From assembly GCA_027622495.1 (NCBI GenBank), contig JAQBYL010000003.1:1-33404 (forward strand): DNA of 33,404 bases. The letters run 5' to 3'. Position numbers and translations under genes: made by a program. Positions 1-8,600 of the stretch are shown here, one piece after another (within the stretch, counting starts at the first letter, position 1; each line of letters starts with the position of its first letter). The notes under the pieces were generated by a model that had not been told where the DNA came from, ran no database searches, and was given only the letters and a program-made list of their open reading frames with translations. The DNA comes from Pseudomonadota bacterium (GTDB lineage: Bacteria > Pseudomonadota > Gammaproteobacteria > Pseudomonadales > Azotimanducaceae).

Positions 1-1
1 T

Positions 2-3000
2 GAACTCACGAACGAATCAACGACATCTCTTGACGCCACAGACGGTCTGAGCGCGTCTGGACGTGAAGCGAATGCTGCGGTTGCAGTGGCGCTGGGCGAA
101 GAAATCACTGCGCTGAAAGATCAACTCGATTTACTTGTACGCTCGCCGACACCAGAGACTGCGGACCTGGATGAGGCTCTAACGGGGCCACTCAAACGGA
201 TCTGTTCCACGCTTTCCATGCTCGGTTTCGACAGCGCGCTGACAACCCTTCAGGCACAGCAGAAAGCGGTCGCCGATCTGGTTGCGTCTGGTGATGTCCG
301 AAGCGATGCATTGCTCGACATTGCCACAGGTCTGATCAGTGTAGAGGATGACCTGCATCGAATCGCGACTGGCATGGTCGCAGGCGATAGTGCCATCGAT
401 GATGCCAAACGTGTTGTCATGGCGGAGGTCCGCCAGAGTCTTGAGCAGGTCAAACTTCTGCTTGGTGATACGGCTTACGGTCCCTGGGAACTGGAGGTCG
501 TAAATCGGGTTGATCGACTTCTCTGCGAGGCAAGTTCCGCCTTGATGCTGGTACCACTGGTATCCGCATCTGGTCTCTTGTCGGACTGCAATGCCTTTGT
601 TCAGAATGAGTTGGTCACCAGTGCAACCCCGGAGTCGGTGCAGCTGCTTGCGGAAGCAATCACCGGCCTCGAATACTACCTGGAGCGGGAATCGGAGCCG
701 CGTGCTTTTGGAACCGATGCCATTCTGATGCAGGTAACCGAGCGGGTTACTCACCTTGGCTACCTTGGTCGAGGGACCGCAGTTGTTCAACCGGTAGAAG
801 AAACCGCAGAAGTTGAACCCCTTGAACAGATCGTTTCTTCGGCCACCGGTTACGAAGCTGAAGAGTTGATCGAGTTCACCGTCGATAAAGCATCATCTGA
901 TACAGCTGAAAAATCAGCCACTAGCCCAGACGATGAGTTAGAGCTGTTTGACCTCGGCGATCCGGCATTTGCAGAAATCAGCGGTATGGTTGAGACCGCC
1001 GCTGCCGAAGATGAAGAAGTTGAAGATGAAGATATCAGCGCGGTCTTCGCAGAAGAAGCCGAAGAGATACTGCAGGCATTCGAAGGATCCTTAGAAATCT
1101 GGTCGGCCGCGCCAACCGATAGTGTTGCGCTCAACGAGGTAAGGCGTGGCTTTCATACCCTTAAAGGCAGCGGTCGAATGGTTGGTGCCGAGGCGGTCGG
1201 AGAACTGACCTGGTCGATTGAGAATATGCTCAACCGGATGCTCGAAGGTACGGTTGGACCGAGCTCAGCAGCCGTTACCCTGGTCAATCGGGCGGTGGCC
1301 CTGCTGCCGGATCTGATGCAGGCGTTTGTTGCCGGAACCGCTCCCGACATGGATGCCGTCAGTCTTCTGACTGAACAGGCGGACCTGGTCGCATCGGGTC
1401 AGGAACCTGACATTGACGACGAACCCCTTGCCGAAGGTAACGCCTCGGTCACCACATACATCGAGGTCCTGGACGATGAGGATCCAGGATCGATTCTTGA
1501 GAATGTGCTGCCTCTCGACGATGCCGACCTTGAGTTGATCGACTTTGACGAGCCCGCAGTGCGCGAGGCTGCTGCTACGACACCCGGGGACCTGGAACAC
1601 TCACTCGTCTCGCTGGAAGATGCTGACGCACCGTTCGCCGGGACCGAAGCAGAAGAAGAACTCAGGATATTTCTGGATGAAGCGGCTGACTATCTGCGCC
1701 TTCTCGAAGTCGCTGATCAGGCAGATCTGTTTGTGGTGGACAGCTCCACCATACGCGCACTGCACACACTGTGCGGCAGTGCCGATATGATTGGCGTGGC
1801 TCCCGTCAGCGCAATTGCGCGACCCGTCTACGACATGGTCCGGGTGATCGATAAAACCGAGCTGAATCCACAGCAGCAGGCAAAGGCCAGTGAGATACTC
1901 AGAAACACACTAACCTGTCTGCGACAGACGTTGGCAGGTCTCGGTGGAACAGGTGAAGTACCCGAAAGCAGCGCAATTGCCCGCGATGCAGAGCAGCTGG
2001 TTCTCGAGATCAGCAACTGGCGTGGGGTAGACCAGCTGCTGATGATCTCCGGCAGTGGCGATATTCTCGAAGGTCCGGCTTTCATCACAGCCTGGCAGGC
2101 TGACCAGCTTGACCATGAGATCGAGACCCGCCTGTTTGCAGGTCTTGAAGAAATTCAACGGGTTGCTGATGAGAATGACGCAATTGAAGTCGCGTCGCTT
2201 GCGATCGCGATTATGAGTGCGCATACGCGCATACGCGAGCAGACCCAAGGTCCGCTTGCCCAATCAAATGCCTCAGTTCTGAGCGAAGGTTACGAATTCC
2301 TCGCGCGGCTGTTTGACGAACTGGCAGGTGACATGAACCCGTCAGATCCGTCAGACATTATTGCCAGACTGGATCGCACCAACCTTTCCGCAAGCGCAAA
2401 AGTTGTGTCGTTTCCTTCCGCCGAAATGCGATCGACGGATGTGGTTGCTCAAAGTTCCACTCCGCAAAGGGCGGACCAGCCAGACCCGGAACTCATCGAC
2501 ATCTTCATGGAGGAAGCGAACGACCTGCTCGAAAACATGGACGAGCAGATTCATGTGTGGAGTGCCAATGCCCAGAACCCGGATGCGTTACCGGCCCTTC
2601 TGCGCAACCTGCACACGCTCAAAGGCAGCGCCCGGCTTGCGGGTGTCTACACCGTTGGCGATACCGCACATCAGATCGAAACTGATTTGATCGCGTTCCG
2701 TGACAGTGCGGCGTCAGCAGATGCAGGCCTGTTTGACAGTCTTTATCAGGATCATGAGTTGCTTCAAACCATGCTCGCGTGCGCGGTTGAAGGCGACGCA
2801 GTACATCAGGCGATCCCGGTTGAAGATGATGAAGCGGGCGGCTATGAAGATCCATCGCAACCGCTTCCCCTTGTTGAAGTAGACGAAGCCCTCACCACCC
2901 TTGAGCTGGTGCATGGCCGTGACCCGGCTGATCTGGACATTGCCGATACACTTGATTCGGACATCACCGAGATTTTCTTCGAGGAGGCTGACGAGATTCT

Positions 3001-5203
3001 CGAAGAGCTCGAAGCGAGTATCAACAGCTGGACCGAAGCTTCCGACAATCGACTGTACCTGGAAGATCTGCTGCGCGGTCTGCACACCCTGAAAGGGGGC
3101 GCGAGGCTCGCTGGGTTGATCGGTCTGGGTCAGTTCACCCATGAATTTGAGACGTCGCTCATCGAGGTGCAGGCCAGTACCGAGACGGTCGGCAAACAGT
3201 TTTTTACCAGTCTGTGCGCGCGCTTTGATGAGCTGAGCAGTCTGGTTCGCGCCAATCGCCGGGCGGTGAGCGCCAGAGTCCCGACGGTCGATGCAACACA
3301 GACGGTCGAACAACCCGGTGTACCGGCAAAACCAGCCGACTCAACAGCGCCGGCTTCGCAAGCAAGCGCTGCGCAAGACACCACCGCAAGTGAGGTAAAA
3401 GGGTCGCAGGAGATGGTTCGGGTGGGGGCCACCCTGCTTGAAGAGCTTGTCAATCTTGCCGGCGAAAGCAGCATTCTGCGCGCCCGCATCGAACAGGGCA
3501 TGGGCGACTTCACGGCTGCCCTCGATGAGATGGAAATGACCATCAGTCGTGTGCGTGAACAACTCCGTCGGCTGGAAATGGAGACCGAAGCACAGGTTCT
3601 GTTCCGCAAAGACCGGCTTTCCGGCCCCGAATACGATGACTTCGATCCACTGGAGCTTGATCGTTATTCCCAGTTGCAGCAGTTGTCCCGCAGTCTTACC
3701 GAAAGTGCGTCCGACATGCTGGACCTGAAAGAAACGCTGCTCTACAAAGCCCGCGCATCTGAATCCCTGCTGGTTCAACAGGCCCGTGTTAATACCGAGT
3801 TGCAGGAAGGCCTGATGCGTACGCGCATGTCGCCGTTCAACCGGGTCCTGCCGCGCCTGCGGCGTTTGGTTCGCCAGAGTGCAGCGGAGCTTGGCAAGGA
3901 AGTCGGCTTCCACGCCTACAACGCTGAAGGCGAGATGGATCGAAATCTGCTGGAGCGGATCGTTCCTGCGCTTGAGCACATGCTGCGCAATGCGGTTGAC
4001 CACGGTATTGAAAGTGACCGCTTGGCGGCGGGCAAGCCAACCGAAGGCCGCATCGATCTGCACCTGTCCCGCGAAGGCGGTGACGTGGTGATCGAAATCA
4101 GCGATGACGGCGCCGGTATAAACGTTAACGTCGTTCGTAAAAAAGCCATCGAACGGGGTCTGATGAAGCCGGACGCCCGTTTGAGCGAAGAGGAAATCAT
4201 TCAGTTTGTGCTTGCGCCCGGTTTCTCGACCGCCTCATCCGTAACCCAGATATCGGGTCGCGGTGTCGGGATGGATGTTGTCCACAGCGGCGTCAAACAA
4301 CTCGGCGGCAGCATCGGCATTTTCTCCCGTCGCAACAAGGGCACCCGAATCGTCTTGCGTCTGCCGTTCACCGTGTCGGTCAATCGCTCTTTGATGGTGT
4401 CGGTGGGGGATGACCTTTATGCGCTGCCGCTCAACACCATAGAAGGCATCGTGCTGCTCACCGCCCGTGAACTGAATGCATTGCATCAGCCAGATGCAAA
4501 AGGCTTTGAGTACGCGGGGATCCCCTACCGGGTCCGTTACCTTGGCGACTATCTCGGTCGCGAGTATGTGGACGCCGGATCCAGGGCTGCAGTACCGGTG
4601 GTGCTGGTCCGCTCTGGTGATCTGGCGGTGGCCGTGCATGTGGACAGTGTGCAGGGCAGCCGCGAGATCGTGGTGAAGAGCCTCGGTCCGCAGTTCGCAG
4701 GGGTCGGTGGCATCTCTGGTGCAACCATCCTGGGCGACGGTAGCGTGGTCGTGATTCTGGATCTGCTCGGTCTGATAAGAGCGCAAGGCAAACGCGGCGG
4801 TGTTCGCATCGCGCCGCAGAAAAATCATGAGAAGGGCATCATAAGGGTGCTCGTCGTCGACGACTCAGTTACTGTCAGAAAAGTAACCACCCGTCTGCTG
4901 GAGCGCCAGGGGATGCAGGTCACGGTTGCCAAAGACGGCGTCGAAGCCATGGCGATCCTGAATGAAAAACGCCCCGACGTGATGCTGCTCGACATAGAAA
5001 TGCCACGAATGGATGGCTTTGAAGTAGCGCGGCAGGTGCGTCACGACGAGCGCCTGCACAGTCTGCCGATCATCATGATCAGTTCGCGCACCGGTGAAAA
5101 ACACAAGGAACACGTTTTTCAGCTTGGTGTAAACAAGTTCATGGGTAAACCGTTCCAGGAGAGCGAGTTGTTAGAAAGCATCGACGAGCTGGTGAATTCA
5201 TGA
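2..5203 (+). CDS. chpA: ChpA/PilL-type hybrid chemosensory histidine kinase (5' end outside window)
   Basis: CheA-family kinase of a type IV pilus/twitching chemosensory pathway. It passes phosphate from its ATPase domain to Hpt histidines and then to response regulators. The reading frame is open back to base 2, so the GTG at 86 is not a demonstrated start and the N-terminus is missing. Counting residues from base 86: a helical FimL-like N-terminal region (1-300), an acidic linker, then Hpt domains with phosphorylatable His at 357 (HTLKGSGR), 843 (HTLKGSAR) and 1000 (HTLKGGAR). A degenerate Hpt at 560 (HTLCGSAD) keeps the His but has Cys for Lys. The CheA dimerisation and HATPase region follows (about 1110-1425; N-box HMLRNAVDHG, then SDDGAG and GRGVGMD), then a CheW-like domain (about 1428-1568). 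The C-terminal receiver domain (about 1587-1705) has acceptor Asp 1636 in LLDIEMP and Lys in GKPF. Multiple Hpts plus a C-terminal receiver are typical of ChpA rather than flagellar CheA. The stop overlaps the next gene by 4 nt. Confidence 0.93.
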   Translation, partial: ELTNESTTSLDATDGLSASGREANAAVAVALGEEITALKDQLDLLVRSPTPETADLDEALTGPLKRICSTLSMLGFDSALTTLQAQQKAVADLVASGDVRSDALLDIATGLISVEDDLHRIATGMVAGDSAIDDAKRVVMAEVRQSLEQVKLLLGDTAYGPWELEVVNRVDRLLCEASSALMLVPLVSASGLLSDCNAFVQNELVTSATPESVQLLAEAITGLEYYLERESEPRAFGTDAILMQVTERVTHLGYLGRGTAVVQPVEETAEVEPLEQIVSSATGYEAEELIEFTVDKASSDTAEKSATSPDDELELFDLGDPAFAEISGMVETAAAEDEEVEDEDISAVFAEEAEEILQAFEGSLEIWSAAPTDSVALNEVRRGFHTLKGSGRMVGAEAVGELTWSIENMLNRMLEGTVGPSSAAVTLVNRAVALLPDLMQAFVAGTAPDMDAVSLLTEQADLVASGQEPDIDDEPLAEGNASVTTYIEVLDDEDPGSILENVLPLDDADLELIDFDEPAVREAAATTPGDLEHSLVSLEDADAPFAGTEAEEELRIFLDEAADYLRLLEVADQADLFVVDSSTIRALHTLCGSADMIGVAPVSAIARPVYDMVRVIDKTELNPQQQAKASEILRNTLTCLRQTLAGLGGTGEVPESSAIARDAEQLVLEISNWRGVDQLLMISGSGDILEGPAFITAWQADQLDHEIETRLFAGLEEIQRVADENDAIEVASLAIAIMSAHTRIREQTQGPLAQSNASVLSEGYEFLARLFDELAGDMNPSDPSDIIARLDRTNLSASAKVVSFPSAEMRSTDVVAQSSTPQRADQPDPELIDIFMEEANDLLENMDEQIHVWSANAQNPDALPALLRNLHTLKGSARLAGVYTVGDTAHQIETDLIAFRDSAASADAGLFDSLYQDHELLQTMLACAVEGDAVHQAIPVEDDEAGGYEDPSQPLPLVEVDEALTTLELVHGRDPADLDIADTLDSDITEIFFEEADEILEELEASINSWTEASDNRLYLEDLLRGLHTLKGGARLAGLIGLGQFTHEFETSLIEVQASTETVGKQFFTSLCARFDELSSLVRANRRAVSARVPTVDATQTVEQPGVPAKPADSTAPASQASAAQDTTASEVKGSQEMVRVGATLLEELVNLAGESSILRARIEQGMGDFTAALDEMEMTISRVREQLRRLEMETEAQVLFRKDRLSGPEYDDFDPLELDRYSQLQQLSRSLTESASDMLDLKETLLYKARASESLLVQQARVNTELQEGLMRTRMSPFNRVLPRLRRLVRQSAAELGKEVGFHAYNAEGEMDRNLLERIVPALEHMLRNAVDHGIESDRLAAGKPTEGRIDLHLSREGGDVVIEISDDGAGINVNVVRKKAIERGLMKPDARLSEEEIIQFVLAPGFSTASSVTQISGRGVGMDVVHSGVKQLGGSIGIFSRRNKGTRIVLRLPFTVSVNRSLMVSVGDDLYALPLNTIEGIVLLTARELNALHQPDAKGFEYAGIPYRVRYLGDYLGREYVDAGSRAAVPVVLVRSGDLAVAVHVDSVQGSREIVVKSLGPQFAGVGGISGATILGDGSVVVILDLLGLIRAQGKRGGVRIAPQKNHEKGIIRVLVVDDSVTVRKVTTRLLERQGMQVTVAKDGVEAMAILNEKRPDVMLLDIEMPRMDGFEVARQVRHDERLHSLPIIMISSRTGEKHKEHVFQLGVNKFMGKPFQESELLESIDELVNS

Positions 5204-5682
5204 TGGGATCCCTTGCCCAGAGCGTGACGCCAGAGATTGCCTGTGTATTGATCCCTGCTGGCGATGAAGGTCTGTTGTTACCTAACGTCTGTATCGCCGA
5301 AGTGTTGCCCTGGCGTCGTGTTAACAAGATCAAGAACGCACCTGACTGGTGTGTTGGCATGGCGGAATGGCGCGGCCAGAACATCCCGGTGATCCGTTTT
5401 GATGTCATGAACAAAGGTAACCCGAGCGATGACGAAAGCCACCGATGCCTGGTGGTGATGAATCGCGCCCGTTTGACCAATGGCGCCGCGTTCTATGCGC
5501 TCGCCGCGACCGGTTTGCCCAAGATCTTGAAGCTGTCCGGTGAAGACCTCACCAACCAGAGCCGTGGCATTCAGGATGCTGAAGTGGCAGCGGTTCGAGT
5601 GGGGACCGAGAACGCGATCATTCCCAATCTTGAGTTCGTCGAGACCCGGGTCAGGAATCTGATTGCAGCCCTGAACGGCTGA
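5200..5682 (+). CDS. chpC: CheW-like adaptor protein (ChpC type)
   Basis: A 160-residue single-domain CheW-like protein, expected to couple the kinase to a chemoreceptor or modulate its activity in the cytoplasm. CheW-fold features include the hydrophobic strand ACVLIPAGDEGLLLP, the EVLPW segment and the GMAEWRGQNIPVIRFD motif, which corresponds to the conserved G..wRG..lPvidl of CheW. The start overlaps the kinase stop (ATGATG at 5200, TGA at 5201-5203), so translation is probably coupled; a second ATG at 5203 is an alternative start. In Pseudomonas the Chp cluster runs chpA-chpB-chpC, and here no CheB-like methylesterase lies between the two genes. The ChpC assignment rests on position and domain, so a more general CheW name is possible. 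Confidence 0.82.
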   Translation: MMGSLAQSVTPEIACVLIPAGDEGLLLPNVCIAEVLPWRRVNKIKNAPDWCVGMAEWRGQNIPVIRFDVMNKGNPSDDESHRCLVVMNRARLTNGAAFYALAATGLPKILKLSGEDLTNQSRGIQDAEVAAVRVGTENAIIPNLEFVETRVRNLIAALNG

Positions 5683-5686
5683 AGAT

Positions 5687-6385
5687 CTAAGCCCAGCCGC
5701 GGACCTGCTGGATTGCCGCAAGGGCGGCCAGCGGGGCGGTTTCTGCCCGCAGAATCAAACGTCCAAGACCGGCAACGCAGACCGCCGATGCGCGAGCGCT
5801 GGCAAGTTCCTCATCACTAAAGCCGCCTTCCGGTCCGATCAATACGGCGAGATTCCCCTGTGGCAGTTTGTCACCGAAGGTTGGCGCGCCCGGGTGCAGC
5901 AGGATTGTGTGGGCACAAGGCTGTGCCTTGAGCGCATCGGAAAATGTGCAGGCGGCGTGCAGAATCGGCAGATGAAGTTGTTTGCACTGCTGCACAGCAC
6001 CTGCGATTGCGCGCTCCAGGTGCGGGATGCGTTCGCCAATCCGGGTAAGCGATGCCTGACTGCGTTGGGTCTGGATGATTGTCACGTCGGTCATGCCAAG
6101 TTCAACTGACCTCGCAATGGCGTTCGCCAGGGCATCCCCTTTCAGGTATGCAAGATACAGGTGAAGCCTTGCCAGCGGAGGCTCGAGGCGGGTGATCAGG
6201 TCCCGGATCTCAAGATCACAACCGCGGGTGTCCGCGCTGATGATGACGCCCGCATACAGGGATCCGCGCCCGTCGCAACATTCAATCGCATCTCCCGCGC
6301 GTTTACGCAGAACTTTGACGAGGTGATGGGATGGCTCGGGTCCGAGGCGATGGTGACCGGGTTGGGCGTAATTGATCAGGATCAT
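5687..6385 (-). CDS. rsmE: 16S rRNA (uracil-1498-N3)-methyltransferase RsmE
   Basis: SPOUT-class methyltransferase that uses SAM to methylate N3 of U1498 in the decoding region of 16S rRNA. The 232-residue length is close to the family norm of about 240. The C-terminal trefoil-knot signatures are intact: LIGPEGGFSDEE followed by GLGRLILRAETA. The N-terminal PUA-like part carries HHLVKVLRKRAGD. The ATG at 6385 is preceded by a GTGGGG purine stretch. It is the last gene of a minus-strand metK-metF-rsmE set, 25 nt after metF. Its stop lies 4 nt from the stop of the convergent CheW-like gene. Placement behind SAM synthetase and methyl-THF production fits a SAM consumer, though rsmE neighbours vary widely. 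Confidence 0.95.
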   Translation of the reverse strand: MILINYAQPGHHRLGPEPSHHLVKVLRKRAGDAIECCDGRGSLYAGVIISADTRGCDLEIRDLITRLEPPLARLHLYLAYLKGDALANAIARSVELGMTDVTIIQTQRSQASLTRIGERIPHLERAIAGAVQQCKQLHLPILHAACTFSDALKAQPCAHTILLHPGAPTFGDKLPQGNLAVLIGPEGGFSDEELASARASAVCVAGLGRLILRAETAPLAALAAIQQVRGWA

Positions 6386-6410
6386 TCGAACCCCACCGAT
6401 CGATGTCAGC

Positions 6411-7256
6411 TCAGGCGGCGCTGACCGCCAGGCCCAGGTTGTCGCAGATACGGCTGCTGGCGCCCCAGCGGTTCAGGGTATACAGGTGCAGGCCTGGCGC
6501 CCCACCGGCTAACAACTGCTCACACAGCCGTGTCACCACATCAACGCCAAAGTCTACCAGGGCGCGTTCGTCGTCTTCGAAGGCCTTGAGGTGCTGCACG
6601 ATCCAGCGCGGTATGTCAGCACCGCAACTCTCGGAGAAGCGCACGATGTTCTGGAAGTTGGTGATCGGCATGATCCCGGCGTAGATGGGGATGTCGATGC
6701 CGGCTCGAGTTGCTCGATCCACAAAATCGAAGTAGGCGGGCGCGTTGTAGAAGTACTGGGTAATGGCGGTATCCGCCCCGGCATCGACTTTGCGCTTGAA
6801 AAACGCAAGATCGCTGGCCGGGCTTTTGGCATCCGGATGGGTTTCGGGGTAGCAGGCCACTTCCAGGTGAAACTGATCACCAAAGCGATCGCGAATCAGC
6901 CGGACCAGATCTTCGGCGTTATGGGTGTAGCGTGCACGTCCCATGCCGGAAGGCAGGTCGCCGCGCAATGCAACCACGCGATCGATCCCCTCGGCACGGT
7001 ATTCGTCCAGGAGAGAGCAGGTCTGCGCTTCGTCATCGCCGCCAATAGACAGATGCGGCGCGACTTTGCGGCCCTGGCCTTTTAAAAGTTTGACCGCGTC
7101 CCGGGTACCGGTGCGGGTGCTGCCGCCAGCGCCATAGGTCACCGAATAAAACGCCGGGTCAAAACGCGCCAGGTGTTCGGCGACGTTCAAGACACCCGCT
7201 TGCGCCTTTTCATTGCGCGGTGCTGAAAATTCAAAACTCAGGCGCATGGCCGCCAT
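6411..7256 (-). CDS. metF: Methylenetetrahydrofolate reductase
   Basis: Flavoenzyme that reduces 5,10-methylene-THF to 5-methyl-THF for methionine synthesis. The product is 281 residues, slightly shorter than E. coli MetF (about 296) because the N-terminal extension is short. Recognisable MetF segments are SFEFSAPR near the N-terminus (Glu 9 matches the catalytic Glu), SVTYGAGGSTR, VALRGDLPSG, YPETHPDAKS, DAGADTAITQYFYN and GIMPITNF, with C-terminal FYTLN-like HLYTLNR. Start choice is between ATG 7256 and ATG 7247; neither has a strong Shine-Dalgarno sequence. It lies 18 nt after metK on the same strand, so the two are probably cotranscribed, linking methyl-donor supply with SAM formation. 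Confidence 0.95.
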   Translation of the reverse strand: MAAMRLSFEFSAPRNEKAQAGVLNVAEHLARFDPAFYSVTYGAGGSTRTGTRDAVKLLKGQGRKVAPHLSIGGDDEAQTCSLLDEYRAEGIDRVVALRGDLPSGMGRARYTHNAEDLVRLIRDRFGDQFHLEVACYPETHPDAKSPASDLAFFKRKVDAGADTAITQYFYNAPAYFDFVDRATRAGIDIPIYAGIMPITNFQNIVRFSESCGADIPRWIVQHLKAFEDDERALVDFGVDVVTRLCEQLLAGGAPGLHLYTLNRWGASSRICDNLGLAVSAA

Positions 7257-7274
7257 CCGCTGAAAAGAGCTGAT

Positions 7275-8429
7275 CTAGAGTTCGGCCTTGAGCGCCTCAA
7301 CACGGTCGGTCTTCTCCCAGGTGAAGGCAGGTCCGGTTCTGCCGAAATGTCCGTAAGCGGCCGTTGGTAGATAGATCGGCTGCTTTAAGTTCAGCATCGC
7401 GATCAACCCGCGCGGGCGCAAATCAAAGTGTTCACGCACAAGTTGAACGATTTTCGCGTCACTGAGTTTGCCGGTACCGAAGGTATCGATGCTGATCGAG
7501 GTGGGTTCGGCGACCCCGATGGCGTAGCTCACCTGCAGTTCACAGCGTTCTGCGAGGCCCGCAGCCACTATGTTTTTGGCCACGTAACGTCCTGCGTAGG
7601 CTGCCGAGCGGTCAACCTTGGACGGATCCTTGCCGGAAAAAGCACCGCCGCCGTGACGCGCCATGCCGCCGTAGGTGTCAACGATGATCTTTCTGCCGGT
7701 CAGGCCGCAATCGCCTACCGGTCCGCCAATGACGAAGTTGCCTGTGGGATTGATGTAGACCTTGGTGTCGCTCGACATCCAGTTAGACGGCAGAACCGGT
7801 TTGATGATTTCTTCCATGACCGCTTCGCGAAGCGTCTTCTGGCTGACATCGGGGGAGTGCTGGGTAGAAAGGACCACGGCCTGAATGCCAACCGGTCGGC
7901 CTTTGGCGTCGTAGGTAAAGGTCAGCTGACTTTTAGCATCGGGGCGCAGGAATTTAAGCGAGTTGCGCCGGACTTCGGCCTGCTTTTCGACCAATCGATG
8001 GGCGTAGGTGATCGGTGCTGGCATCAGGACATCGGTTTCGCTTGAGGCATAGCCGAACATCAGACCCTGGTCACCGGCGCCCTGTTCATGCTCCCCGGTT
8101 TCATCCACGCCCATGGCGATGTCGGTAGACTGGTGGCCCAGCGCATTTATCACGGTGCAGGATTCCGGATCAAAGCCGATATCGGTGCTGGTGTAGCCGA
8201 TGTCATGGATGACTTTTCGGACCAGCTTGTCGATGTCGACGACGGCATTGGAGCGGATCTCCCCCGCCACCACCACAATCCCGCTTTTGATCAGGGTTTC
8301 ACACGCGACCCGGCTGTCGGGATCCTGTGCAAGCATCGCGTCGAGGACGGCGTCAGAAATCTGGTCCGCCATCTTGTCTGGATGTCCTTCTGATACGGAC
8401 TCTGAGGTAAAAACGCTGTAGTCGGCCAT
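7275..8429 (-). CDS. metK: S-adenosylmethionine synthetase
   Basis: Makes SAM from ATP and methionine. With the ATG at 8429 the protein is 384 residues and begins MADYSVFTSESVSEGHPDK, the universal MetK N-terminus with the ATP-site His in GHPDK. An upstream in-frame start at 8507 would add 26 unconserved residues and is rejected. Other family signatures are GAGDQGLMFGYA, the glycine-rich GGGAFSGKDPSKVDRSAAY loop and ISIDTFGTGK. It is the first gene of metK-metF-rsmE. The 171-bp region shared with the divergent tkt contains a TACAAT -10-like hexamer for this strand (8465-8470) without a good -35. I see no paired met boxes and no recognisable SAM or SAH riboswitch core there. Confidence 0.97.
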   Translation of the reverse strand: MADYSVFTSESVSEGHPDKMADQISDAVLDAMLAQDPDSRVACETLIKSGIVVVAGEIRSNAVVDIDKLVRKVIHDIGYTSTDIGFDPESCTVINALGHQSTDIAMGVDETGEHEQGAGDQGLMFGYASSETDVLMPAPITYAHRLVEKQAEVRRNSLKFLRPDAKSQLTFTYDAKGRPVGIQAVVLSTQHSPDVSQKTLREAVMEEIIKPVLPSNWMSSDTKVYINPTGNFVIGGPVGDCGLTGRKIIVDTYGGMARHGGGAFSGKDPSKVDRSAAYAGRYVAKNIVAAGLAERCELQVSYAIGVAEPTSISIDTFGTGKLSDAKIVQLVREHFDLRPRGLIAMLNLKQPIYLPTAAYGHFGRTGPAFTWEKTDRVEALKAEL

Positions 8430-8600
8430 TGGATTCCCTAACAATGTGATCATCAAAGCGGCGGATTGTAGCCGATTTTGCCGCTGTGGTTGGACCGTCT
8501 CCTCCACAGTTCTGGCAAATTAACCGCGATTGAAATTGCTACCATCCGCGTGAGCGACCACAATACGCCGCTTTGCCGAACCGGGGGGTTTTAAAGGCAT

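Noticed and set aside
8430..8600. SAM/SAH riboswitch or MetJ operator in the metK-tkt intergenic region
   Set aside because: No SAM or SAH aptamer core is recognisable and only one half-like AGACGGTC is present on the minus strand, not tandem met boxes.
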